NCBI RefSeq assembly: GCF_902170565.1
Contig: NZ_CABHXX010000121.1
Location: 52,722-116,721, forward strand
Length of the DNA stretch: 64,000 nt
From: Yersinia thracica
GTDB lineage: Bacteria > Pseudomonadota > Gammaproteobacteria > Enterobacterales > Enterobacteriaceae
Direction of reading: 5' to 3'
Part shown: piece by piece, positions 9,974 to 22,092 of the stretch
Layout: each line of letters begins with the position of its first letter
How positions within the stretch are numbered: position 1 is the first letter of the stretch
Notes under the pieces: model-generated
Database searches by the model: none
Told to the model about the DNA's origin: nothing
Seen by the model: only the letters and a program-made list of their open reading frames with translations
Position numbers and translations under genes: made by a program

Positions 9974-10495
9974 TCAACGGAGCCTGCCACGAGCCAACAC
10001 CATTTGGTCATTACCCAATCGCAGGGTATTTTGGCTTAGGTGACAATGGGTTATAGCAATTGCCAATGCATCAGCGGCATCAGCCTGAGGGTTCGCAGGG
10101 AGTTTCAACAGTGAGCGCACCATGTGCTGAACCTGGCTTTTTTCTGCCGCTCCTGTACCTACCACTGTTTGTTTAACCTGCCGAGCCGCATATTCGGAAA
10201 CCGGCAAATTCAGATTTACCGCAGCGACAATCGCCGCCCCACGCGCCTGGCCCAGCTTTAAAGCTGAATCTGGGTTTTTCGCCATAAACACTTGTTCGAT
10301 AGCAAAAAAGTCGGGTTGAAACTGGGTGATAATTTCAGTGACACCTGCATAAATCAACTTCAGGCGAGTCGGCATATCGTCAACGACAGTGCGAATACAG
10401 CCGCTACCCAGATAAGTCAGCTGGCGACCTTGTTGGCGAATGACGCCATAACCGGTGACACGAGAACCGGGGTCGATGCCTAATACGATCGCCAT
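9974..10495 (-). CDS. ruvC: Holliday junction endonuclease RuvC
   Basis: RuvC is the dimeric resolvase that cleaves Holliday junctions moved by RuvAB. The 173-residue protein keeps all four acidic catalytic residues: Asp8 (GIDPGS), Glu67 (AIEQVF), Asp139 and Asp142 (PQADAADAL). It lies upstream of ruvA but is separated from it by the LexA-box hairpin, matching the E. coli arrangement in which ruvC is not part of the SOS-controlled ruvAB transcript. Confidence 0.97.
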   Translation of the reverse strand: MAIVLGIDPGSRVTGYGVIRQQGRQLTYLGSGCIRTVVDDMPTRLKLIYAGVTEIITQFQPDFFAIEQVFMAKNPDSALKLGQARGAAIVAAVNLNLPVSEYAARQVKQTVVGTGAAEKSQVQHMVRSLLKLPANPQADAADALAIAITHCHLSQNTLRLGNDQMVLARGRLR

Positions 10496-10556
10496 ACCAG
10501 TTTATTCACCTTGTTTAGTTCTTCTCATGACACTGGCCACAAAACGCGACCAGTGT

Positions 10557-10582
10557 TATACCCGTCATATTTCAAGCTGCAA
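10557..10582. repeat. ERIC end fragment
   Basis: TATACCCGTCATATTTCAAG and the next six bases match one terminal arm of the ERIC elements elsewhere in this window (compare 26240 and the end of 37311-37598). The rest of the element is missing. It lies between ruvC and the yebC stop. Confidence 0.7.
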
Positions 10583-10603
10583 TAGACCTGAAATCACACT
10601 GAA

Positions 10604-11347
10604 TTACAGGGTTGCTGCCACTTCATCAGAGATTTCACCGTTATGGTAAACCTCTTGCACATCATCCGAGTCTTCCAGCATATCAATCAAACGCAGTAGT
10701 TTTGGTGCAGTTTCTGCATCTAAATCAGCTTTAGTTGATGGGATAAGAGAGACTTCAGCGCCTTCTGCGACCAAACCCGTGGCATCCAGTGCATCTTTCA
10801 CCGCCCCGAGAGATTCCCAGGCGGTAAAGACATCAATAGCACCATCATCATAGACCACGATATCATCAGCACCGGCTTCCAGTGCCGCATCCATCACCGC
10901 ATCTTCTTCTAAACCCGGTGCGTATGAAATAACACCTTTTTTGGTGAATAGATAAGAAACAGAACCATCAGTCCCCAAATTACCACCTGTTTTGGTGAAT
11001 GCATGGCGAACTTCAGATACGGTACGGTTACGATTATCACTTAAGCATTCAACCATCACGGCAGTGCCGCCTGGGCCATAGCCTTCGTAAATGATGGTTT
11101 CCATGTTGTTATCTTCATCACCGCCCACACCGCGGGCAATGGCGCGGTTCAGGGTGTCGCGCGTCATGTTATTCGACAATGCTTTATCAATAGCCGCACG
11201 CAAACGCGGGTTAGCACCGGGGTCACCACCGCCCAGACGGGCTGCTGTTACCAACTCACGGATAATTTTAGTGAAAATTTTACCGCGCTTGGCATCCTGT
11301 GCCGCTTTGCGATGTTTTGTGTTGGCCCATTTACTATGACCTGCCAT
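10604..11347 (-). CDS. yebC: YebC/PmpR family translation factor or regulator
   Basis: This 247-residue TACO1/YebC-family protein matches E. coli YebC throughout, including the start [20 protein letters not shown] and the acidic central domain. Family members have been described as DNA-binding regulators and, more recently, as ribosome-associated factors easing translation of difficult sequences. The exact role here is uncertain. The ATG at 11347 is the conserved family start; nine further codons upstream in frame are not conserved. It sits between nudB and ruvC, as in E. coli. Confidence 0.95.
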   Translation of the reverse strand: MAGHSKWANTKHRKAAQDAKRGKIFTKIIRELVTAARLGGGDPGANPRLRAAIDKALSNNMTRDTLNRAIARGVGGDEDNNMETIIYEGYGPGGTAVMVECLSDNRNRTVSEVRHAFTKTGGNLGTDGSVSYLFTKKGVISYAPGLEEDAVMDAALEAGADDIVVYDDGAIDVFTAWESLGAVKDALDATGLVAEGAEVSLIPSTKADLDAETAPKLLRLIDMLEDSDDVQEVYHNGEISDEVAATL

Positions 11348-11373
11348 AAATAAGTATCTCCAAAATAGCCTCA

Positions 11374-11856
11374 CTAGACTGAATAAAGAACGAACTCTTC
11401 AATCGCTTGCTGATTGCTCCAGGACTTAGTCAATGCCGCGGCATCCGCGGCATCTAACCACTGGTAAGCAAGATGTTCGGTAATCACCACATCTCGCTCT
11501 TCGGGTAACGCTACACAGAACCAATGTTCTTTATTATGCGTAACACCCGGCGCATAGCGACGGCGCAAATGCACAAAGAGTTCAAATTCCACACAGCGCT
11601 GGCAGTCGAACAGCTCCAGATTTTCACCCAGTATATCAATGCCGACTTCTTCCTTTACTTCGCGCTGTGCGGTTTCCAACGGCGTTTCATCACCTTCCAG
11701 GCTGCCGGTGACCGACTGCCAAAAATCAGGATCATCACGCCGTTGCAACATCAACACCCGACCACTGTTTCTGGCGTAGATGACCGCCAGAATCGACTCA
11801 GGGCGCTTATACCCGTCACCTTGCAAACTGCAAGTGTGTTGGCTTCGCTCAATCAT
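11374..11856 (-). CDS. nudB: Dihydroneopterin triphosphate diphosphatase (Nudix)
   Basis: NudB removes pyrophosphate from dihydroneopterin triphosphate in folate synthesis. The Nudix box is complete: GSLEGDE, then REVKEEVGI, fitting GX5EX7REUXEEXGU. From KRPESILAV onward the protein matches E. coli NudB, but the N-terminal ~20 residues (including [13 protein letters not shown]) do not. They are encoded by an ERIC-like repeat (11808-11934). The start is uncertain: ATG at 11856, GTG at 11865 or TTG at 11826 all lie inside the repeat, and none has a strong ribosome binding site. The gene is between aspS and yebC. Confidence 0.88.
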   Translation of the reverse strand: MIERSQHTCSLQGDGYKRPESILAVIYARNSGRVLMLQRRDDPDFWQSVTGSLEGDETPLETAQREVKEEVGIDILGENLELFDCQRCVEFELFVHLRRRYAPGVTHNKEHWFCVALPEERDVVITEHLAYQWLDAADAAALTKSWSNQQAIEEFVLYSV

Positions 11857-11934
11857 CCGAATCACTTACCGGTGTAAGCTCATCGGGATTCTCTTGCTTG
11901 CCGCCTTCTTGCATCTTGAAATCTATTGGGTATA
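11808..11934. repeat. ERIC-like element (127 bp) overlapping the nudB start
   Basis: The element begins TATACCCGTCACC and ends CTATTGGGTATA, giving 127 bp, the canonical ERIC length. Its centre carries the variant core CACTTACCGGTGTAAGCTC with ATCCGAAT and GGGATTC on either side, where classical ERIC has the CCCCAGG/CTGGGG pair. It fills the whole gap between the aspS stop (11944) and the recognisable part of nudB. Confidence 0.8.
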
Positions 11935-11943
11935 TATAATTCA

Positions 11944-13740
11944 TTACTGATTCTCTTCTTCCGCGCTATCCGTTGCTCCTTTCTTCGCCACAACGCTGAT
12001 AGACAGCTCTTGCAGTGACGCAGGATTAGCAAAGCTTGGCGCGTCAGTCATCAGACAAGCTGCCGCCGTGGTTTTCGGGAAGGCAATAACATCGCGAATA
12101 TTATCAGTGCCGGTCAACAGCATAACCAGGCGATCCAGACCAAAAGCCAGACCCGCATGTGGCGGTGTACCGTATTTCAATGCATCCAGCAGGAAGCCAA
12201 ACTTCTCGCGCTGTTCGTGCTCATTGATACCCAGAATACCAAACACTTGCTGCTGCATTTCAGTGCGGTGGATGCGCACAGAACCACCGCCAACTTCGTA
12301 ACCATTGATGACCATATCGTAAGCATTAGCGATGGCGGTAGTCGGTGCCGCGGCTAGCTGTTCAGGGCTCATGTCTTTCGGCGCAGTGAACGGATGGTGC
12401 ATTGCGGTCAGGCCACCTTCGCTGTCATCTTCAAACATGGGGAAGTCCACCACCCACAGCGGTGCCCATGTACCCAACCTGGTCAACGCCAAATCGCGAC
12501 CCACTTTCAGGCGCAATGCCCCCATGGCATCAGTTACAATTTTATAGCTATCAGCCCCGAAGAATAAAATATCGCCGCTTTCAGCTTGAGTGCGGGTCAA
12601 AATAGCTTCCAACACGTCTGCACTGAGGAATTTTGCGATGGGGCTTTGTACGCCCTCAACGCCCGCCGCGCGGTCATTGACTTTTAACCATGCCAAACCT
12701 TTCGCGCCATAGATGCTGACAAACTGACCGTATTCATCAATTTGCTTACGCGTTATCTGTGCGCCACCCGGCACACGCAATGCAGCAACACGCCCTTTGG
12801 CATCATTGGCTGGGCCAGAGAAGACTTTAAATTCAACCTCTTTCACCAGATCTGCGACATCCACTAATTCCATTGGATTACGCAAGTCTGGTTTATCAGA
12901 ACCGTAGCGGCGCATAGCTTCAGCAAAGGTCATCACCGGGAAATCACCCAGATCCACACCTTTGGTTTCCTGCCACAATTCGCGCACCAGTTTCTCCATC
13001 ACTTCACGCACTTGATCGGCGGTCATGAAAGAGGTTTCAACATCTATCTGGGTAAATTCTGGCTGACGGTCAGCACGTAAATCTTCATCGCGGAAACATT
13101 TTACAATCTGATAATAGCGGTCAAAACCAGACATCATCAGCAGTTGTTTGAACAGCTGTGGTGACTGTGGCAATGCATAAAATTTGCCTTTATGTACGCG
13201 GCTTGGCACTAAATAATCACGAGCGCCTTCCGGCGTTGCTTTGGTCAGCATCGGGGTTTCAATATCCAGGAAACCATGGCTGTCCATAAAACGGCGAACA
13301 AAACTGGTGATTTTTGCGCGGGTTTTCAGGCGGTCGGCCATCTCAGGGCGACGCAAATCCAGATAGCGATATTTCAGGCGCTGCTCTTCACTGTTGGTCT
13401 GATTAGAATCCAGCGGCAACGGCTCAGAACGGTTAATAATATTCAGTGTATTAGCGAAAATTTCTACTTCGCCGGTAGACATATCTTTATTGATTTGGCT
13501 GTCAGGACGCGCGCGCACGGTACCGGTAATCTGGATACAGAACTCATTACGCAGTTCAGAAGCTTGTTCGTAAGCGGCTTTATGATCGGGATCGAAGAAT
13601 ACCTGAACAATGCCTTCACGGTCGCGCATATCAATAAAAATCAGGCCACCGAGATCACGACGACGGTTAACCCAACCACAAAGTGTCACTTCTTGGCCTA
13701 CATGAGACAGATTCAACTGCCCGCAATACTCAGTACGCAT
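11944..13740 (-). CDS. aspS: Aspartyl-tRNA synthetase
   Basis: This class IIb synthetase charges tRNA-Asp. Its 598 residues match the E. coli length (590). It has an N-terminal OB anticodon-binding domain (about 1-105), class II motif 2 ([16 protein letters not shown]), a GAD insertion domain and motif 3 ([12 protein letters not shown]) near the C-terminus. AAAGGAT lies 5 nt before the ATG. The last 10-15 residues are more variable than in relatives but in frame. Confidence 0.97.
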   Translation of the reverse strand: MRTEYCGQLNLSHVGQEVTLCGWVNRRRDLGGLIFIDMRDREGIVQVFFDPDHKAAYEQASELRNEFCIQITGTVRARPDSQINKDMSTGEVEIFANTLNIINRSEPLPLDSNQTNSEEQRLKYRYLDLRRPEMADRLKTRAKITSFVRRFMDSHGFLDIETPMLTKATPEGARDYLVPSRVHKGKFYALPQSPQLFKQLLMMSGFDRYYQIVKCFRDEDLRADRQPEFTQIDVETSFMTADQVREVMEKLVRELWQETKGVDLGDFPVMTFAEAMRRYGSDKPDLRNPMELVDVADLVKEVEFKVFSGPANDAKGRVAALRVPGGAQITRKQIDEYGQFVSIYGAKGLAWLKVNDRAAGVEGVQSPIAKFLSADVLEAILTRTQAESGDILFFGADSYKIVTDAMGALRLKVGRDLALTRLGTWAPLWVVDFPMFEDDSEGGLTAMHHPFTAPKDMSPEQLAAAPTTAIANAYDMVINGYEVGGGSVRIHRTEMQQQVFGILGINEHEQREKFGFLLDALKYGTPPHAGLAFGLDRLVMLLTGTDNIRDVIAFPKTTAAACLMTDAPSFANPASLQELSISVVAKKGATDSAEEENQ

Positions 13741-14043
13741 ACGATATCCTTTTACTCAGCCGATGCCGCACGCGTTATGTACTGTCCGTGCGGCTGTTTT
13801 CTTAGGTATTCTGGATTAAAAAGTGTTGAAAAAAGTGAGTCATTATAAAGGAAATTCATGGCGTAGATAAGAGCGAACCTACCGCTCTGGCACGACAAAA
13901 ACGCTTTCAATGCTGTTTTCACACATCATTTAACAAAATTATCCCCTCACAAGGGCTACCCGATAACATATGTTGGCATAAACTGGTCAGCAGATTAAGT
14001 CTGTCATCCGAAACTTCCCCAAATGATATCGAGGTATAACACC
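13741..14043. other. Divergent aspS/yecD spacer
   Basis: About 300 bp between divergently transcribed aspS and yecD. No gene, repeat or operator was recognised. It must contain the two promoters. A GAGG ribosome binding site precedes yecD. Confidence 0.5.
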
Positions 14044-14619
14044 ATGAAACTTGATGCAAAAACCACCGCGCTGGTATTGATTGATTTACAGCAGGGGATC
14101 TTACCCTACGCCAAAGGCCCTTACAGTGCCGAACAGGTTATCGAGACCAATGCTCACCTGGCAGCACGATTTCGCCAGCTCGGTGCACCGGTAGTCTTCG
14201 TGCGCGTTGGTTGGTCAGATTCATTTGCTGAAGCACTGAAACAACCGGTCGACCAGCCAAGCCCAAGCCCGGTCGGTGGTTTACCTGAGTCGTGGTGGAC
14301 TTTTCCTGAGGAACTCGCGGTCACAGATAGCGATATTAAAGTGATAAAACATCAATGGGGCGCGTTTTACGGCACCGATTTAGATTTACAACTGCGCCGC
14401 CGTGGGATAAAAACCATCGTGCTGGCGGGAATTGCCACCAATATTGGCGTCGAATCCACCGCCCGTGCCGCTTGGGAACACGGTTATGAGTTAGTCATTG
14501 CAGAAGATGGTTGCAGTACCGCCAGCACCGAAATGCAGCAGTTCGCGGTTGAAAAAATCTTCCCGCGCATCTCCCGCGTACGCAGCAGCACGGAAATTCT
14601 TGCCGCGCTGGGTGCATAA
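14044..14619 (+). CDS. yecD: YecD, isochorismatase-like hydrolase family protein
   Basis: This 191-residue protein is close to E. coli YecD over its whole length. The isochorismatase fold is visible: Asp in VLIDLQQG near residue 16, and Lys-containing [12 protein letters not shown]. The position where cysteine hydrolases have their nucleophile reads [12 protein letters not shown], with Gly in place of Cys, as also in E. coli YecD. A thiol mechanism is therefore not expected and the substrate is unknown. The ATG at 14044 was chosen by alignment and has a GAGG element upstream. Position after aspS is as in E. coli. Confidence 0.9.
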   Translation: MKLDAKTTALVLIDLQQGILPYAKGPYSAEQVIETNAHLAARFRQLGAPVVFVRVGWSDSFAEALKQPVDQPSPSPVGGLPESWWTFPEELAVTDSDIKVIKHQWGAFYGTDLDLQLRRRGIKTIVLAGIATNIGVESTARAAWEHGYELVIAEDGCSTASTEMQQFAVEKIFPRISRVRSSTEILAALGA

Positions 14620-14685
14620 GGCTAAATTTGGGCTAACCGCACTTGTAGTATCAAGTAAGAAGGATTGACTAAAATTTAAGAAGGT

Positions 14686-14810
14686 TTACCCAAATTAATT
14701 GGTGTTACAGCTAGGCAGCAAATGAATAAATCCCGATGAACTGACACAAGTCAGTGATTCGGGTGCGTGAATGCAGCTAACAACGCTGTAGCGCCAAGTA
14801 AGAAGGGTAA
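14686..14810. repeat. ERIC-like element, variant core, ending at the yecE ribosome binding site
   Basis: This is a 125-bp imperfect palindrome beginning TTACCCAAATTAATTGGTG and ending AAGTAAGAAGGGTAA. Its central arms are AATCCCGATGAACTGAC and GTCAGTGATTCGGG. It is the same class as 28392-28516. A partial extra copy of its right end lies just upstream (about 14645-14669, TGTAGTATCAAGTAAGAAGG). The right end contributes the AAGAAGGG purine tract 6 nt before the yecE ATG. Confidence 0.8.
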
Positions 14811-14813
14811 AAG

Positions 14814-15629
14814 ATGTATATTGGACTGCCGCAATGGCAACACCCGACCTGGAACCGGCTGGGTATCAAGGATTTGGCAGATTACAGCCGCTACTTTAAC
14901 TGTGTTGAAGGGAACACTACTTTTTATGCATTGCCACGGCTGGAGATAGTGCAGCGCTGGCGCGATATGACACACGAAAACTTCCATTTTTGTTTTAAAT
15001 TCCCTGCAACAATCAGCCATCAGGCGGCTCTGCGCGATTGCGATAAAGAGCTACAGGCTTTTTACCAATGCCTTTCTCCCCTGCATGACCGTATTGGCCA
15101 ATTATGGTTGCAGTTACCCGCGGCATTCGGGCCAAACGAGCTCAATCGTTTATGGCAATTTCTCGATAAATTACCCGCAGGTTTCCATTATGGCGTGGAA
15201 GTTCGCCACCCAGAATTTTTTGCCAAAGGGGATGCAGAGCGCGCACTCAATCAAGGTTTACACCAGCGAGCAGTCAACCGAGTGATGCTCGATAGCCGCC
15301 CGATTCATGCAGCCAAACCCCACACAGAAGCCGTTCGGGATGCACAAAGCAAGAAACCACGCTTGCCGGTACATGCTATCGTCACCGGCCATCAACCCTT
15401 GGTACGCTTTATCGGTGGCGATCAGTTAGATGATAATTTAGCACTATTTGCGCCTTGGCTACAAAAACTGCCGCTGTGGGAACAGCAATATCAACCCTAT
15501 GTTTTCATTCATACACCAGATAACAGTGACTCCCCCCAGCAGGCGCAAAAGATTTGGCAACAATTAGCCACCGTCATTACCACCTTACCCCCTGCTCCTG
15601 ACTGGCCAGAGCAAGACACTCTGTTTTAG
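14814..15629 (+). CDS. yecE: YecE, DUF72 family protein
   Basis: This 271-residue DUF72 protein matches E. coli YecE. It shows the family's TIM-barrel-like features: N-terminal MYIGLPQWQHPTW, then YFNCVEGNTTFYALP, and FCFKFPATISH. The biochemical function of the family is unknown. Its ribosome binding site (AAGAAGGG, 14800-14807) is part of the upstream repeat. Gene order yecD-yecE-yecN-cmoA is as in E. coli. Confidence 0.92.
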   Translation: MYIGLPQWQHPTWNRLGIKDLADYSRYFNCVEGNTTFYALPRLEIVQRWRDMTHENFHFCFKFPATISHQAALRDCDKELQAFYQCLSPLHDRIGQLWLQLPAAFGPNELNRLWQFLDKLPAGFHYGVEVRHPEFFAKGDAERALNQGLHQRAVNRVMLDSRPIHAAKPHTEAVRDAQSKKPRLPVHAIVTGHQPLVRFIGGDQLDDNLALFAPWLQKLPLWEQQYQPYVFIHTPDNSDSPQQAQKIWQQLATVITTLPPAPDWPEQDTLF

Positions 15630-15820
15630 GCCTGCTTGTACATTTTTCAGCCGAATGCATCACCATCAGCAAGCAATGTCTCTCTTTGTTTCGCAAGCTC
15701 ATCTTTCCCAACACTAAACCGAGTATCAAGAAATGTGATTCCCGCCATTTTTCTAGCGACAGTAGCCCACCAGGCGGTTATCATCATTGAGCCAGTCTAT
15801 GTTGGGCAATGGAGTTGAAA

Positions 15821-16216
15821 ATGGTTAGCTCGCTTTATGTCGTGTTGGGCGCACTGTTATTGATCAAGCTTTCATTTGATGTGGTTAAATTGAGACATCA
15901 GTACCGAGTCGCTTACGGCGATGGTGGGTTTTATGAATTACAAACCGCCATCCGCGTACATGGCAACGCCGTAGAATACATTCCTATTGCTGTCATTTTA
16001 CTCATTATGATGGAAATGAACGGCGCTGAAACATGGATGCTTCATATCTGTGGATTAATGCTGATAGTTGGCCGCCTGCTACATTATTATGGTTTACGCC
16101 ATCGCGAAATTCGCTGGCGTCGCTCTGGGATGAGTGCCACCTATGTTTCTTTGATTTTGATGATTATTGCGAATATTTATTATTTGCCTTGGGACCAGAT
16201 TTTCAGCCTGACCTAA
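15821..16216 (+). CDS. yecN: YecN, MAPEG-family membrane protein
   Basis: This 131-residue inner-membrane protein of the MAPEG family is near identical in layout to E. coli YecN. It has about four hydrophobic helices and the conserved stretches RVHGNAVEYIPI and LLHYYGLRH. MAPEG proteins are often glutathione-dependent enzymes, but YecN has no assigned reaction. The ATG at 15821 matches E. coli, with GGAG upstream at 15811-15814. Confidence 0.9.
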   Translation: MVSSLYVVLGALLLIKLSFDVVKLRHQYRVAYGDGGFYELQTAIRVHGNAVEYIPIAVILLIMMEMNGAETWMLHICGLMLIVGRLLHYYGLRHREIRWRRSGMSATYVSLILMIIANIYYLPWDQIFSLT

Positions 16217-16409
16217 TAAACACGTTGGTGTTGCCTTATCGGTTCCGACAGCCAGATGGCCGGAACCTTGTTTATTCGGGCGGCTAACTGCCGCCTTCAT
16301 GCCCGCCCTCAGCTATCTGCTATTCACACGCGCTTTATCGCGCTCATCTGTTCTGTTTTCTGTGATAATATGCGCCTTAAATTTCTTGTTCCTTTCATTC
16401 CTTACTTAA

Positions 16410-18194
<1,785 letters not shown>

Positions 18195-18196
<2 letters not shown>

Positions 18197-18221
18197 AAAA
18201 CCCCGGTCTGATTGGCCGGGG
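18195..18221 (-). terminator. Rho-independent terminator of cutC
   Basis: CCCCGG (18201-18206) pairs with CCGGGG (18216-18221). The T-run of six (A-run on the plus strand, 18195-18200) is on the minus-strand side, so it best serves leftward cutC transcription. It sits in the convergent cmoB/cutC gap. Confidence 0.8.
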
Positions 18222-18256
18222 CACTGACAACTTCATTACTTTAGGTACATAAAAAA

Positions 18257-19024
18257 CTAAGCCGGTTGAGACAACGGCGCGCTCATCATCTCCAACAAAT
18301 TTTTCATGTCTTTGACCACTTCACCATCTACACAATAATGAGCAAATTCATCAACATCACTGTCTGCGCACATGGTGACGCCCGCTTTGCGGTATTTCAT
18401 GGTTGAGGGCACCGTTCGACCAGCAGAACTGTGCAGTTCGCGGATGCCAATATCAATAAATTTTTGTATGTTGGCGGTGCGAACACCGGCTCCGGCCATG
18501 ATAATCGGCCCTTGATTCTGCGTAGCCAGGACCAAATTTGACAATAATGCCAACCCCAGCTCAGCATTCTGCTGCTGGCCTGAGGTTAAAATCCGCGCCA
18601 CATTCAGATCCGCCAATTGCTGCAAGGCAATCATTGGGTTCTGACACATATCAAATGCACGATGGAAAGTGACGGCCAATGAGCCACTGATGGACATAAT
18701 TTCCCGCATCCGCGGCAAATCAATGTGGCCGTCAACATCCAGAATGCCCACCACCACACCGGCAAAACCCATATCACGAATGCGGGCAATATCATTCTTA
18801 ATGATGGCAAAATCATTGTCGTTGTAGCAAAAATCGCCACCGCGTGGGCGGACAATCGGATGCACCGGAATGGTAATCTTCTCTCTGGCCTGCATTAATG
18901 CACCGATACTCGGCGTTAACCCGCCCTCGGACTGACCGCAGCATAATTCAATCCGGTCGGCTCCTGCCTTTTCTGCTATCTGTGCGCAATCGACGCTATA
19001 GCAACATATTTCCAATGTAGTCAT
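18257..19024 (-). CDS. cutC: CutC family copper homeostasis protein
   Basis: This 255-residue TIM-barrel protein of the CutC family has the conserved segments [32 protein letters not shown] and IIMAGAGVR. CutC was linked to copper tolerance in E. coli, but later work attributed part of that phenotype to a neighbouring regulatory RNA, so the role is unsettled. The ATG at 19024 has a strong GGGGGAAGAG upstream; 13 further in-frame codons upstream are not conserved. Confidence 0.92.
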   Translation of the reverse strand: MTTLEICCYSVDCAQIAEKAGADRIELCCGQSEGGLTPSIGALMQAREKITIPVHPIVRPRGGDFCYNDNDFAIIKNDIARIRDMGFAGVVVGILDVDGHIDLPRMREIMSISGSLAVTFHRAFDMCQNPMIALQQLADLNVARILTSGQQQNAELGLALLSNLVLATQNQGPIIMAGAGVRTANIQKFIDIGIRELHSSAGRTVPSTMKYRKAGVTMCADSDVDEFAHYCVDGEVVKDMKNLLEMMSAPLSQPA

Positions 19025-19273
19025 TCTCTTCCCCCGTTTGACGGATGCCACTGCGGCAGTCATACCCTAATTATTTCCGGGCATATAAGTGATAATTTAA
19101 TAATTCCACTGTTGAATAAATAAAATGCCGAATAATGATCTCAAGCTAAAACAAAATTTAATCAAGCAGGCTGAAGCATTCACTATGGCACTCATTTTGA
19201 CTCTACGAGTAGATGTCAGTCACAGTGATAACCATAAGTGATAGTCGGTATTGAAATAAATAACCCATATACG

Positions 19274-19834
19274 TTAGCCATTGCGCTCACTATCTATAAT
19301 TTGCCGCAAAGTATAGGGGTGAAACTTAATGGTTACTTCGCCATCACTCACCGCCAATGTCGGATTGGCTAACCGCTCATGCTCCCCTTGTGGAGAGCTA
19401 AACTTGATAGTCACTCCCTCTGGCAAGGTGGCCGGTAATAAGGCACGGGCGCGCTGCATCAAGGTTTGTGAGTCTCCAGACAGAACCAGTTCAACATGCT
19501 CCCATCCTTCATGTGGATAATGCGTTTTCCCCGGATAGGGTAATTCGACACAATCTATTTTCCATGGCCCAACAGTCAAAGGTTGGGTTAAATCGAACAA
19601 GCAAATTGGCCGGCCATTAATTGGTGTCTCGGACATCAAATGGCCACATTGTTGTAAACCACGACGCCAGCGCTGTGCCGTTTCTGTTTGATGACAACGC
19701 AATGAAATATGGTCAGCGCTAAATTGTGTCAAATCCAGATTTAATTTAGCCGCGAAAATAACCAGCTTTTGTTCAAAGCGCGGCAAGTCGGTTAATAAGT
19801 CCGATAATTCAACGATACTTTCCAGGCTGCTCAT
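19274..19834 (-). CDS. yecM: YecM, VOC-like putative metal-binding protein
   Basis: This 186-residue protein matches the YecM family (glyoxalase/VOC-like fold), with DHISLRCHQTETAQRWRRGL and HEGWEHVELVL carrying conserved His and Glu that could bind metal. No activity is established. CGGAG precedes the ATG. It is divergent from argS, as in E. coli. Confidence 0.9.
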   Translation of the reverse strand: MSSLESIVELSDLLTDLPRFEQKLVIFAAKLNLDLTQFSADHISLRCHQTETAQRWRRGLQQCGHLMSETPINGRPICLFDLTQPLTVGPWKIDCVELPYPGKTHYPHEGWEHVELVLSGDSQTLMQRARALLPATLPEGVTIKFSSPQGEHERLANPTLAVSDGEVTIKFHPYTLRQIIDSERNG

Positions 19835-20151
19835 TTATTCTCCGGTCAAACTGTTATTCCGCGTATTTAAGCGGACATAATCTACAGTTATTACTGCTAA
19901 TCAGCCATAATTAATCTAGCGGGTTTGTGGCACCGCCACGGTCGTTGCTAATAAAATCGCCAGTTGGTTTATTTGCCTGCGAGATTGGTCGCAACCACCT
20001 GACGTCGATAGCCAAATATGGTATAAATCTTGCCATATTGTGACTTCACTCTGTCAGTTTTCCCGTCACCAGCCATTTTATCGTCAAAGATCCTGGCTGT
20101 GTTTGAATGAACTGATACAGAGATTCTTTTGTGCGTAATTAAGGTAACCCG
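19835..20151. other. Divergent yecM/argS spacer
   Basis: About 317 bp without a gene. It must hold both promoters; no operator, repeat or small RNA was recognised. Confidence 0.45.
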
Positions 20152-21882
20152 GTGAATATTCAGGCTCTTCTCTCAGATAAAGTCAGCCAGGCGCTGATTG
20201 CAGCAGGTGCTCCAGCAGGGAGCGAACCTCAGGTTCGCCAATCTGCTAAAGTGCAATTTGGCGATTATCAAGCTAATGGCGTCATGGCCGTTGCCAAAAA
20301 ACTTGGCATGCAACCCCGACAACTGGCAGAAAAAGTCATTGAGCAGCTCAGCCTTGACGGCATTGCCAGCAAAGTTGAAATTGCTGGCCCCGGTTTTATC
20401 AATATTTTCCTTGACAGGCAATGGGTCGCCAGCAAAGTTGAAGAGGCACTGAAAGCACCGAAATTGGGCGTGCAGCCGGTTGAACCCCAAACTATCGTGA
20501 TTGACTACTCCGCGCCTAATGTGGCCAAGCAGATGCACGTCGGCCACCTGCGTTCGACCATCATCGGTGATGCAGCGGCGCGGACTTTAGAGTTCTTAGG
20601 CCACCGTGTTATTCGCGCCAACCACGTCGGCGACTGGGGCACCCAGTTTGGTATGCTGATTGCTTATCTGGAAAAAATGCAAAACGAGAATGCCAGTGAC
20701 ATGGGGTTATCGGATTTGGAGCTTTTCTATCAGCAAGCCAAAAAAACCTATGATGAAGACGAAAATTTTGCAAAACGCGCCCGCGCTTATGTGGTGAAAC
20801 TGCAAAGCGGTGACGAATATTGCCGTCAGATGTGGCGTAAATTGGTGGATATCACCATGGCGCAAAACCAAATTGCTTATGACCGCCTGAATGTCACATT
20901 GACCAAAAACGATGTGATGGGTGAAAGCCTGTATAACGCGATGTTGCCGGGTATCGTGGCTGATCTGAAAGCCAAAGGGCTGGCAGTGGAAAGTGATGGC
21001 GCAACTGTTGTGTATCTGGATGAATACAAAAACAAAGATGGCGAGCCTATGGGCGTCATTATCCAGAAAAAGGATGGCGGCTACCTCTACACCACCACCG
21101 ACATCGCCTGTGCCAAATACCGTTATGAAACATTGGGCGCAGACCGCGTATTGTATTACATCGATAGCCGTCAGCACCAACATCTGATGCAGGCCTGGGC
21201 TATCGTGCGCAAAGCCGGTTATGTGCCAGAGTCTGTACCACTAGAGCACCATATGTTTGGCATGATGCTGGGCAAAGATGGTAAACCATTTAAAACCCGC
21301 TCCGGCGGCACGGTGAAACTCTCTGATTTACTGGATGAAGCTATCGAGCGCGCGGGTAAACTGATTGCCGAGAAAAACCCGGATATGCCCGCGGACGAAC
21401 TCAAACAGGTGGTTGATGCCGTCGGCATTGGTGCCGTGAAATATGCAGATTTGTCCAAAAGCCGCACCACAGACTATATTTTCGACTGGGATAACATGCT
21501 GGCATTGGATGGTAATACCGCGCCTTACATGCAATATGCTTATACCCGAGTGGTTTCAGTGTTTAAACGTGCCGGTATTGATGAAAGCAGTCTGACCTTG
21601 CCGTTAGTGATTACAGAAGACCGCGAAGCCGTGCTGGCGACCCGTTTGTTGCAGTTTGAAGAGGTTATCACCACTGTCGCTCGTGAAGGGACGCCGCATG
21701 TGATGTGCTCTTATCTGTATGACCTGGCCGGTTTGTTCTCCAGCTTCTATGAGCATTGCCAGATCCTGAATGCTGAAAGTGAAGAGAGCCGCCAGAGCCG
21801 GCTAAAATTGGCTATGTTAACCGCAAAAACCCTGAAGCAAGGTCTGGATACCTTAGGTATTCAAACTGTTGAACGGATGTAA
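20152..21882 (+). CDS. argS: Arginyl-tRNA synthetase
   Basis: This class I synthetase of 576 residues charges tRNA-Arg. It has an N-terminal Add-1 domain (about 1-105), the HIGH-type motif in MHVGHLRST (about 126-134), a degenerate KMSK region and a C-terminal DALR anticodon-binding domain. The start codon is GTG at 20152, giving [11 protein letters not shown] as in E. coli, with AAGGTAA upstream. Its terminator has been split and duplicated by a YPAL insertion. Confidence 0.96.
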   Translation: MNIQALLSDKVSQALIAAGAPAGSEPQVRQSAKVQFGDYQANGVMAVAKKLGMQPRQLAEKVIEQLSLDGIASKVEIAGPGFINIFLDRQWVASKVEEALKAPKLGVQPVEPQTIVIDYSAPNVAKQMHVGHLRSTIIGDAAARTLEFLGHRVIRANHVGDWGTQFGMLIAYLEKMQNENASDMGLSDLELFYQQAKKTYDEDENFAKRARAYVVKLQSGDEYCRQMWRKLVDITMAQNQIAYDRLNVTLTKNDVMGESLYNAMLPGIVADLKAKGLAVESDGATVVYLDEYKNKDGEPMGVIIQKKDGGYLYTTTDIACAKYRYETLGADRVLYYIDSRQHQHLMQAWAIVRKAGYVPESVPLEHHMFGMMLGKDGKPFKTRSGGTVKLSDLLDEAIERAGKLIAEKNPDMPADELKQVVDAVGIGAVKYADLSKSRTTDYIFDWDNMLALDGNTAPYMQYAYTRVVSVFKRAGIDESSLTLPLVITEDREAVLATRLLQFEEVITTVAREGTPHVMCSYLYDLAGLFSSFYEHCQILNAESEESRQSRLKLAMLTAKTLKQGLDTLGIQTVERM

Positions 21883-21902
21883 TTTGTTATTGCTTCAATA
21901 AT

Positions 21903-21926
21903 GTCTGAGGCACCCAAAAGGTGCCT
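21903..21926 (+). terminator. argS terminator hairpin, left copy of the YPAL target duplication
   Basis: GGCACC and GGTGCC pair around CAAAA. An identical 24-bp copy (22087-22110) lies on the other side of the YPAL element. This left copy is followed by GAGGTTA and no T-run, so termination here is probably weakened. Confidence 0.8.
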
Positions 21927-22092
21927 GAGGTTATTGACAAAGTGCCCGCAGCGGTGAAAACAGGCAGATCGTAAAGACGCCGTAAATACATCCTTGTAGG
22001 CTCGAGCCGCGCCATCCCTGGCGCGGACGCTTTACTCTTCTGCCCGTCCTCACCACCTGAGATCGAGTCTTCGAGGTTTGTCAGCAGTCTGA
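21927..22092. mobile_element. YPAL miniature insertion, copy 1
   Basis: This ~166-bp element begins GAGGTTATTGACAAAG and ends TTTGTCAGCAGTCTGA. The ends share the inverted TGACAAA/TTTGTCA. Its middle holds a perfect hairpin, CCGCGCCA-TCCC-TGGCGCGG. It is flanked by a duplicated terminator hairpin. A nearly identical copy, same orientation, is at 36155-36320. Non-coding repeats that insert into rho-independent terminators with target duplications match the YPAL family described for yersiniae. The family name is from memory. Confidence 0.85.

Noticed and set aside
20707..21183. 158-codon minus-strand open frame inside argS
   Set aside because: It is an antisense shadow of a strongly conserved gene, without its own ribosome binding site.
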